Assembly: GCA_905181825.1 (NCBI GenBank)
Contig: CAJIZJ010000028.1
Coordinates: 1-50,133 of the forward strand
Reading direction: 5' to 3'
Length of the DNA: 50,133 nucleotides
From: an uncultured Flavobacteriaceae bacterium
GTDB taxonomy: Bacteria; Bacteroidota; Bacteroidia; Flavobacteriales; Flavobacteriaceae
Position numbers and translations under genes: made by a program. The notes below the pieces were generated by a model. The model was not told the origin of the DNA and ran no database searches. It saw only the letters and a program-made list of their open reading frames with translations. The first letter of the stretch is position 1. Each line of letters opens with the position of its first letter. Below, piece after piece: positions 44,236-50,133 of this stretch.

Positions 44236-46458
44236 TTATTTAATATGATACCTAATTCCTAAAAACCCATTAATTCCTTGGTTTGAGTAGTAAACATAAC
44301 TAGGGTCAAATGACAGTGCATTAGGGTTATTTGGTGTAGCTATAACTTGCCCATTGCTCCCAAATTCAACCCCAGAGTCAAAGGGGTCATAAGCACGTGC
44401 AATACTGTTAGAAGCAGGTTTGAAATCTAAAATATTTTTTATTCCGGCAAATATTTCAATGGTTTTAATTCCATAGGTTCCCTGTAGGTTAATGATGTTA
44501 ATAACTGGACTGTACGGGGCTCTTGTGTCTAAGTCTCCTAGAAGAGGGAGTTTCATAGGGCCAATGACTGTCCCAGAAATATCAACTGTAATTTTAGGAG
44601 AGTAGAACGTATAACTTAGTTTGTAGTTTCCTGAAAATTTTTCTGTGAGAAATGGATATTCAGTTTGATTATTATTAATGATTTTTGAATCAATAAACGT
44701 GGCACCTATATTGACTTTAAGTCCATTTGCAAATAGGCTATTTACGTTAACGGTTACCCCTTGAGTGATTGATTTCCCGTCCAAATTACTGTAAATAATT
44801 TGGTTTGGATTGGTTTCGTAATCTGGAAGAATTCTGTTTGAAAACTCAGTTGTAAAAACGCTAAAATCAAAGTCATAAATAGCGCCGTATTTGGTGTAAA
44901 TTTTTTTATTCCAATTAATAGTTGTGTTCCATGATTTTTCTGGTAGAATAGCCTCCGTAAAAATGACTTCTCTTGCACCAGTAAGTGCTGCATGGTCTTC
45001 TGTAAACACATTGACTACTCTGTAGCCTGTTCCAAACCCAAGTCGTAGAATGGAACTTTCATCTTTACTGGCCCATTTAAAGTTTAGTCTAGGCGTCCAA
45101 ATATCTCCGTAAATGGAGTTCTTATCATACCGGATTCCAGATAGTAATGTTTTGGATTTACTTAGTTTCCATTGGTCTTGAATAAAGAGTCCTGGCAGGG
45201 ATGTTTTATCTTTTTCTAATGTAGCAGGGGTATTGTCATCATAAAGTGTATACCTATATGTTGCTCCAAATAACAAGTCATGCTTTTGTATTTGTTTTGT
45301 AAATACTCCTTGTACAAACCCGATGGTTTGTATGGCATTATAAGAAGTAGTTCCGTAGACCGAATTTTGGTCGTGATTATTTAAGCTGTATTGTAAAAAT
45401 AAATTTTTTGAAACATCGTACTTTCCAAAGACTTCGACTCTGCTTGTGTAAATACTTTCGCCATAAACCTGATTACCACCTCTAAAATCCGAATTCCAGT
45501 TCATTTCACCGCCCCATCGGTCCTCATAAAAATAACGAATCGCCAGACTGTTATTTTTGGTGTTTATTTTATTGAAAATTGAAATTCTGTGTTGCAGTGT
45601 TAAATCGGTAAACCCGTCACCATTATTATCAATTGGATTGGAATAATTAAAATAATTTATTCCTATTAAACCTTCACTGTTTTTTAGTTTGTATTTAGCC
45701 CCAATATCAATATTTAATTCACCCCATGAGCTCATAAAAGTTTCAATATTAAACGGCTTAACAGATTCTGGACGTTTAGTGATTAAATTAATAACCCCTC
45801 CAATTGCTTCAGATCCATAGAGGGTAGAAGCAGGCCCTTTTATCACTTCCACTTGTTTGATGAGTGATTGTGGGATCCCTGAAAGACCATACACAGTTGA
45901 TAAGCCACTAACCAATGGAAGACCGTCAATTAATACCATTGTATTGGCGCCTTCCTGTCCGTTTATGTGAATATCTCCTGTATTACATATGTTGCAGTTT
46001 AGCTGCGGACGAACGCCATTAATACCTTCAATAGCCTCAAAGAAACTTGCTTTTGGAGTTGCTTTAAAAAACTCAGCTGTATAAAGCTCAATAGGAACCG
46101 CACTTTTAAGTTTAGATACTTGCTTCAGAGTACCAGAAATTACAATTTCTTCCAAGCGGTCATTTTCCAAAACGATCGATCCCGTATTAATGGGTTCTCC
46201 AATTGATTCAAACGTTATTATTTTTGAAGTATATCCGACATAAGAAAAGAATAGCTTGTTTTTACCTTTGTCAGAGTCTATGAAAAACGCACCCATTTCA
46301 TTCGCAACCACACTTTTTGAATTAGAGCTATTATAAACCGTAGCTCCAAAAAGCAGATTGTTCTCAGAGTCTTTAATAACGCCCTTTATGGTTTGCGCAA
46401 AACTTAATTTCATCAAAAGTATAATTATGATAAAATTAAAAGGTTTTTTTATGTTCAT
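44236..46458 (-). CDS. TonB-dependent receptor with carboxypeptidase-like N-terminal domain
   Basis: This is an outer-membrane TonB-dependent transporter of 740 residues. A signal peptide (1-21) is followed by a carboxypeptidase-regulatory-like domain (about 23-100), the plug (about 105-230, with VLIDGLPLV and KGPASTLYGSEAIGGVINLIT) and a beta-barrel to the end. A cysteine pair Cys155-Asn-Ile-Cys158 in the plug is unusual and may help bind metal. It is divergent from a DtxR-type metal-responsive regulator that shares its promoter region, so a metal or metal-chelate substrate is likely. The substrate itself is unknown. Confidence 0.9.
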   Translation of the reverse strand: MNIKKPFNFIIIILLMKLSFAQTIKGVIKDSENNLLFGATVYNSSNSKSVVANEMGAFFIDSDKGKNKLFFSYVGYTSKIITFESIGEPINTGSIVLENDRLEEIVISGTLKQVSKLKSAVPIELYTAEFFKATPKASFFEAIEGINGVRPQLNCNICNTGDIHINGQEGANTMVLIDGLPLVSGLSTVYGLSGIPQSLIKQVEVIKGPASTLYGSEAIGGVINLITKRPESVKPFNIETFMSSWGELNIDIGAKYKLKNSEGLIGINYFNYSNPIDNNGDGFTDLTLQHRISIFNKINTKNNSLAIRYFYEDRWGGEMNWNSDFRGGNQVYGESIYTSRVEVFGKYDVSKNLFLQYSLNNHDQNSVYGTTSYNAIQTIGFVQGVFTKQIQKHDLLFGATYRYTLYDDNTPATLEKDKTSLPGLFIQDQWKLSKSKTLLSGIRYDKNSIYGDIWTPRLNFKWASKDESSILRLGFGTGYRVVNVFTEDHAALTGAREVIFTEAILPEKSWNTTINWNKKIYTKYGAIYDFDFSVFTTEFSNRILPDYETNPNQIIYSNLDGKSITQGVTVNVNSLFANGLKVNIGATFIDSKIINNNQTEYPFLTEKFSGNYKLSYTFYSPKITVDISGTVIGPMKLPLLGDLDTRAPYSPVINIINLQGTYGIKTIEIFAGIKNILDFKPASNSIARAYDPFDSGVEFGSNGQVIATPNNPNALSFDPSYVYYSNQGINGFLGIRYHIK

Positions 46459-46483
46459 TTTTGTAATTTTGGGTAGTTTAAAT

Positions 46484-46538
46484 AAAATAGTTCACCACCG
46501 CAAAACTAATAAAAATAGTTCACTACTGCAAAACTAAT
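46484..46538. repeat. 28-base-period tandem repeat in the receptor/regulator promoter
   Basis: Two 27-base copies (46484-46510 and 46512-46538) differ at only two positions. Each contains a TAGTT...AACTA inverted repeat. On the minus strand each contains TAGTTTTG, an exact -7 element. The right copy also supplies a TTG (46529-46531) that lies 20 bases before the -7 element of the left copy, making a full receptor promoter. The right copy ends inside the ATG of the regulator gene. This is probably a double operator for that regulator. Confidence 0.72.
46501..46531 (-). promoter_or_regulatory. Promoter of the TonB-dependent receptor
   Basis: On the minus strand TTG (46529-46531), 20 bases, then TAGTTTTG (46501-46508) match the Bacteroidota promoter. 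The start codon is 42 bases downstream. Both halves lie within the tandem repeat, so a protein bound there would block transcription. Confidence 0.6.
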
Positions 46539-46947
46539 GAGGAATACTAAAGAAAAAGAACATTATTTAAAGGAAATATATAGATTTGAATCGGCAAATG
46601 TTCTGGTGTCCGTTTCTAGTCTATCTAAAGTGTTAGGCGTTTCTAAATCTTCTGTTTCTAATATGGTAAAAAAGTTGGTGGCTATGCATTTATTAAACTC
46701 AGCGCCTTATAAGGCTATAGAGTTTACTTCAGAGGGTCGAGAACTCGCTCGTACCATAGTAGCCAAGCATCGTTTAATTGAGCTTTTTTTAGTTGAAGTC
46801 ATGGGGTTTGAGTCTGAAAATGTTCATGATATTGCAGAAGAAATTGAGCATATTCAAAGTCCAGCCTTTTTTAGAAAAGTAAAAAAAATGTTAGATAATC
46901 GAGATACCGATCCGCATGGGAGTCCCATACCAGATGTAGAGTTTTAG
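46537..46947 (+). CDS. DtxR/MntR-family metal-dependent transcriptional regulator
   Basis: This 136-residue regulator has an N-terminal winged helix-turn-helix (about 7-65, with VSVSSLSKVLGVSKSSVSNMVKKL). A metal-binding and dimerisation domain with HRLIELFLVEVMGFE, EEIEHIQSPAF and DPHGSPIPD follows. The length fits a short MntR-like type without the C-terminal SH3/FeoA-like domain found in longer members. It probably controls the divergent TonB-dependent receptor through the tandem repeat that overlaps its own start codon, which would also give self-regulation. The metal (Mn, Fe or Zn) is not certain. Confidence 0.9.
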   Translation: MRNTKEKEHYLKEIYRFESANVLVSVSSLSKVLGVSKSSVSNMVKKLVAMHLLNSAPYKAIEFTSEGRELARTIVAKHRLIELFLVEVMGFESENVHDIAEEIEHIQSPAFFRKVKKMLDNRDTDPHGSPIPDVEF

Positions 46948-46974
46948 ATCAACCCCCATTCGTGCTGATATCAT

Positions 46975-47574
46975 CTAATCAAGATCAGCTTTTTGTAATT
47001 CTACAATCACTTCATTTTTACGATTAAATACTTCATATGGGGCATTGTACCCTAAAAAGTAAAATCGGTTTGTATGATTGATTCCCTGTTTATCTAAGGC
47101 AGCAATTAATTTTTGTTTATATTTTTCAATTTTCTTATCGTTAGCCCATCCTTTAAATTGTATGGCTGCAACCGTTTTTGCCGGTTCTTTTTGAAATTTA
47201 ATTTTTGACTCGTTAGGCTGTGGTAAAGTTTCTTTATTAAATTTCTTTGGAACCATAAATAGCATTGTTGAAGTGTCCTTTAGTGTCATGGCAACTGGAG
47301 AGGTCATTGCTATTTTTTCCTTTCGTTCATTGTTTCCAAAAATATAACCTGCTAAAACAGAAAACCCCTCACTTGAATTTTCCTTGTATGTAGTCCCAGA
47401 GAGTTTGACCGAACTGAATAGGGTGGCTTCATAATGACGGATTTCAAATTGGTCATATTTTTTATTTACAACATAAGAATACGTTTCAATATTTTTTTGG
47501 CTTTTTAAAGCAAAAATCTGTACAGCAATAAAAGCGACGGCTATGATACCAAGAATAATAGATACTACTTTCAT
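46975..47574 (-). CDS. SOUL family heme-binding protein
   Basis: This 199-residue protein has a hydrophobic N-terminal anchor (about 4-23) followed by a SOUL domain. The conserved pieces are YDQFEIRHYEATLFSSV (about 40-56), FSVLAGYIFGNNERKEKIAMTSPV (about 71-94) and the C-terminal GYNAPYEVFNRKNEV. SOUL proteins bind heme or related tetrapyrroles. It converges with the DtxR-type regulator gene, ending 27 bases beyond it. A candidate promoter about 200 bases upstream (47776-47803) would create a long leader. Confidence 0.9.
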   Translation of the reverse strand: MKVVSIILGIIAVAFIAVQIFALKSQKNIETYSYVVNKKYDQFEIRHYEATLFSSVKLSGTTYKENSSEGFSVLAGYIFGNNERKEKIAMTSPVAMTLKDTSTMLFMVPKKFNKETLPQPNESKIKFQKEPAKTVAAIQFKGWANDKKIEKYKQKLIAALDKQGINHTNRFYFLGYNAPYEVFNRKNEVIVELQKADLD

Positions 47575-47695
47575 ATAAGTAAATTTGTTTATTATTATTT
47601 ATTTCTAATTATAAATGCAATCAGTCTTTGAATCCTTTTTCTGCAGTTTTCTTTAAGAGAAACCCACGAGTTTTGTTGTCTTTTGTGTCAGATTA

Positions 47696-47714
47696 ACAGG
47701 TCCAGGCAACCTGT
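47696..47714 (-). promoter_or_regulatory. Hairpin in the probable SOUL gene leader
   Basis: ACAGGT and ACCTGT form a perfect six-base stem around a seven-base loop, 122 bases before the SOUL start codon. It has no T run, so it is more likely a leader structure than a terminator. Confidence 0.35.
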
Positions 47715-47775
47715 GCTTCTTGTATGCTAATAATGTTCCTTATTTGATACCATATTTATATTGTTGTAAATTTAG

Positions 47776-47803
47776 CAAATTTAAGTCAAATAAAAACCCA
47801 CAA
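47776..47803 (-). promoter_or_regulatory. Candidate promoter upstream of the SOUL gene
   Basis: On the minus strand TTG (47801-47803), 17 bases, then TAAATTTG (47776-47783) fit the consensus. The TTG lies in the stem of the preceding terminator. The distance to the SOUL start is about 200 bases, so it could instead serve a small RNA. Confidence 0.35.
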
Positions 47804-47823
47804 TATTTAAAGTTGTGGGTTTT
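47793..47823 (-). terminator. Terminator after the TonB receptor-lipoprotein operon
   Basis: AAAACCCACAA and TTGTGGGTTTT form a perfect eleven-base stem with a nine-base loop. On the minus strand the T run follows immediately. It lies about 90 bases after the lipoprotein stop codon. Confidence 0.78.
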
Positions 47824-47915
47824 ACTTTGGCTTTAGAGAAATAGACCTAAGGACTTAAGTTTAATATCCTTTTGTTATTTCTTACCAAATAAATTGAATT
47901 GTGACTAATTCAAAT

Positions 47916-48470
47916 TTATTGTATTGATAATTCAAAAGTAGCTTCAATGTCTGTTTCTCCACCTGCATCTTCTAAGCCCATATTTGGCTTATTAGGTTCG
48001 TGACGTAGTGTAAACGTGATTGAACCTGAACTTGCAGAATAAGTAGATAATACAAAGTCTAGACCTAGTGGATTTCCTTCAGAATCAGCATCATTATAAT
48101 CAGTTTCAGCGTCTAGACCACTTCCAACTGAGTAGAAAAATTGATGTGCTAAATCTTCTTCTTCAATTTCTTCTGTCATGTTTTCAGCTGGATCTTCTGT
48201 CTCATTCAACAGTGTAATAGATCCTGAATAATTAGTATTTGAAGATAAATTTCCAGAAACTGTTACTACTGGAAGATCAGGTCCATCTCCGTCCAAATCC
48301 TGAGTTTGTAATATCACATCGGCCTGTCCATCCGCCTCAAGAGTAATTGTCATAGTAGTAATCACTTCTTCTTCTAATACTGGTTCAGGTGTTGAGTCGT
48401 CATCACTTGAACATGAAAAAATTAATGCAGTTGCAAAAATTGTTGTTGATAAAAATTTTACTGTTTTCAT
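47916..48470 (-). CDS. Surface-type lipoprotein paired with a TonB-dependent receptor
   Basis: This 184-residue lipoprotein has a signal peptide ending FSC (acylated Cys20) followed by SSDDD, the acidic surface-export signal known from Bacteroidota. The mature part is acidic, with EEEVITTMTITL, TQDLDGDGPDLP, HQFFYSV and FTLRHEPNKP. I recall similar flavobacterial proteins being annotated as type 1 periplasmic-binding-fold proteins beside a TonB-dependent receptor. It lies 18 bases after the receptor gene, so it probably presents the ligand to that receptor; the ligand is unknown. Confidence 0.75.
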   Translation of the reverse strand: MKTVKFLSTTIFATALIFSCSSDDDSTPEPVLEEEVITTMTITLEADGQADVILQTQDLDGDGPDLPVVTVSGNLSSNTNYSGSITLLNETEDPAENMTEEIEEEDLAHQFFYSVGSGLDAETDYNDADSEGNPLGLDFVLSTYSASSGSITFTLRHEPNKPNMGLEDAGGETDIEATFELSIQ

Positions 48471-48488
48471 TTGTTTAAAATTTAAAAA

Positions 48489-50133
48489 TTAATAATTGAG
48501 TTTTAAGGTTAATAAATAGTTTCTGCCTAAGTCATCTGCGTATAATCTAAGTCGACTAAGGTAATTTCGGTATGATGTATTTAGTATGTTGCTAATTTCT
48601 AGTCCTGCCGTTAGGATTGTTTTTTTTGATGTTTGAAAATCTATGCTAGAACTAAAGTTTATTAAATGGTATGCATTTGGTGGGGTGCTAAAATCAACAA
48701 GTTCATAAGTTTCTGTTTGAGGAATATAAACTTCAAAATTATTATTAGGAAATTCATTTTGTCGAAAAACATAATTACTCTGTAATGAAATTCTTAAGTT
48801 ATTGTATTCTGAATTTTTATAAATAATTTCATTTTTAAAATTAGCAGGGGGCATACTAATAAGCGGTTCGTCTCTAGTTCGATCATATCCTTTAACTAAT
48901 GAAAATTGATGATTTAACTTTAGTTTTTCATTTATAGGGTATGAGGCATCAATGTCAACCCCTATCAATTGTGCATTGGTTTGTCTGTACTCCCACACTT
49001 GAAAATTACCTCTTATCGTTTCAGTTACATTTACTGGTTCAATCACTATAAAATCATTAATAGTATTTATGTAAGGCTGAATGGAAAAGCTATAATTTTT
49101 GTTATTTTTTTGAAGTGTTATTGCAAATTTATGACCTATCTCAGAGCTAAAACGTAAATCTCCTAGTTCTATTCTGGACGCTGAATGGTGTAAGCCCTCG
49201 CTAAATAGTTCAGACGGGTTTGGGGACCGAGATGCCAAAGAGTAGTTGAATAATAGCTTGTAGTCATCTTTAAAGGAATAGCTAGTTCCTAGAGTTGCCG
49301 AACTGTTGTAAAAATTTAACTTGGGTTGGGTTAAAATTTGAGTTCCAAACTCCTCAACTACAATTTCAGGAAAAATCTCGTCATAGTTTCTGGATTCCCA
49401 AAATGAATTACGATAAAATTTATACACATCCATGTGTGTGTAGTCAAATCGCCCTCCAATTTCCAATATTAGGGATTCATTTACTTCAGTATCAATCATT
49501 GCATAAACTCCTAGGTCATATTTAGTATAATCTGGTATTAATCTGCGAATTCCAGTCTTTGGATTCGGATAGTTTTTTTGATAACGACCAATTATACCTG
49601 ATTTAATATGAATTTTATTTGATTTATTGTTTTCGAAATTTGTTTGGATAGTATGAGTAATAAGTTCTAAATCTAAAGCAGCTTTGTCTCTGTCATCACC
49701 TCTCCTTATATCGTATTCAAGTCTATTATTTTGTTGATAATCATATTGAAAACTTAATTTGCCGTGCTTACCTAATTCTTTGAATGCCATAATTCGACCA
49801 AGATGGTGAGTTACATCTTGTCTTGGTTCATTTAAATCATAGGTAAAGTCGTTGATGACTAAAGGAGTTGGGCTTGAAATAGCACGAACTTGATCTTGGG
49901 CGCCACCTAGGTGAGAAGCTCTTAAAATCCCTAACTGGTTTTTAAATATAGAATAGTAGGCTTCAATTCCATAATCAAATCTATTAAAACCAAGTTTTAT
50001 TGAAGCATTTCGTTCAAAAACTCCAGTGTTACTTAGTAAATAATTTGAAGCTTCAGTATCACCAGTTCGTTTGAAAGATCCCTGAATACTACTATACCAA
50101 CCATTTAAATTACTTTTAGTTATTCTTGAATTG
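48489..50133 (-). CDS. TonB-dependent receptor, N-terminus beyond the window
   Basis: This is the C-terminal part of an outer-membrane TonB-dependent receptor. The frame is open from the stop codon at 48489 to the window edge with no upstream stop: I translated 49791-50133 on the minus strand and found the continuous, receptor-like sequence RASHLGGAQDQVRAISSPTP. The Met at 49790 is therefore internal and not the start. Barrel-type alternating strands run throughout, including TLGTSYSFKDDYKLLFNYSLASRSPNPSELF and a terminal NYLLTLKLNY. It precedes the surface lipoprotein in an operon. The plug and signal peptide lie outside the window. Confidence 0.88.
   Translation of the reverse strand, partial: NSRITKSNLNGWYSSIQGSFKRTGDTEASNYLLSNTGVFERNASIKLGFNRFDYGIEAYYSIFKNQLGILRASHLGGAQDQVRAISSPTPLVINDFTYDLNEPRQDVTHHLGRIMAFKELGKHGKLSFQYDYQQNNRLEYDIRRGDDRDKAALDLELITHTIQTNFENNKSNKIHIKSGIIGRYQKNYPNPKTGIRRLIPDYTKYDLGVYAMIDTEVNESLILEIGGRFDYTHMDVYKFYRNSFWESRNYDEIFPEIVVEEFGTQILTQPKLNFYNSSATLGTSYSFKDDYKLLFNYSLASRSPNPSELFSEGLHHSASRIELGDLRFSSEIGHKFAITLQKNNKNYSFSIQPYINTINDFIVIEPVNVTETIRGNFQVWEYRQTNAQLIGVDIDASYPINEKLKLNHQFSLVKGYDRTRDEPLISMPPANFKNEIIYKNSEYNNLRISLQSNYVFRQNEFPNNNFEVYIPQTETYELVDFSTPPNAYHLINFSSSIDFQTSKKTILTAGLEISNILNTSYRNYLSRLRLYADDLGRNYLLTLKLNY

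Larger units (their letters stand above)
47575..47915. other. Gene-free stretch upstream of the SOUL gene
   Basis: This 341-base gap carries no convincing frame. It contains a candidate minus-strand promoter at 47776-47803, a hairpin at 47696-47714 and a terminator at 47793-47823. The part between promoter and SOUL start would form a leader of about 200 bases. Confidence 0.6.

Noticed and set aside
48489-49790. The Met at 49790 as the start of a short 433-residue receptor
   Set aside because: The frame stays open and receptor-like from there to the window edge, so this Met is internal.
1-50133. CRISPR arrays, insertion sequences, prophage, tRNA or rRNA genes
   Set aside because: I found no regularly spaced repeats, transposase or integrase genes, or structural RNA signatures.

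Overview
The window is a chromosomal stretch from a low-GC member of the Bacteroidota, most likely the family Flavobacteriaceae. Five things point there. Exact copies of the Bacteroidota -7 promoter element TAnnTTTG lie in front of many genes, and clear Shine-Dalgarno sequences are absent. Two proteins carry type IX secretion C-terminal sorting domains. There are GLPGLI, DUF3276 and DUF4295 family proteins. A surface-type lipoprotein has the Cys-Ser-Ser-Asp-Asp start. Arginine synthesis uses an N-acyl-ornithine transcarbamylase. No rRNA, tRNA, CRISPR array, prophage or insertion sequence was found.

Positions 1-14112 hold plus-strand housekeeping genes: recR, a family 2 glycosyltransferase, a 2-oxo acid dehydrogenase E2 subunit, a DEDDh exonuclease, a fumarylacetoacetate hydrolase family enzyme, cinA, the rpmB-rpmG-DUF4295 cluster, ftsY, rimO, bshC, guaA and a LysM/periplasmic-binding fusion. 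Positions 14138-25078 are mixed in strand: a thioredoxin-like protein, a CsaA-like tRNA-binding protein, DUF3276, an ABC exporter, nusB-DUF1573-yajC, pepT, pyrD with a LysE exporter, a nitronate monooxygenase-like protein and an NADP-dependent reductase. A gene-free stretch of 586 bases precedes galE and a GLPGLI protein.

Positions 27985-37038 are a ten-gene arginine operon with overlapping or nearly touching genes: GNAT acyltransferase, argG, argC, a 97-residue SET protein, proC, argD, an argF-type N-acylornithine transcarbamylase, argB, argE and argH. In front of it lies a 31-codon open frame (27798-27893) that ends in Arg-Val-Lys-Arg-Cys-Arg-Pro-stop and contains a hairpin. It is preceded by an inverted repeat near the probable transcription start. 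I read this as a candidate arginine-sensing leader peptide or attenuator, and it is the most interesting element in the window.

Positions 37058-44219 hold a cell-surface set: DUF1501 (twin-arginine signal plus type IX sorting domain), DUF1800, a secreted NTF2-like plus glycogen-binding-like fusion, and a type IX-secreted CotH protein. Positions 44236-50133 look like a metal or heme uptake region: a TonB-dependent receptor divergent from a DtxR/MntR-type regulator, a SOUL heme-binding protein, a surface lipoprotein and a second TonB-dependent receptor cut by the window edge. The receptor/regulator gap holds a 28-base-period tandem repeat carrying both the probable operator and the receptor promoter.
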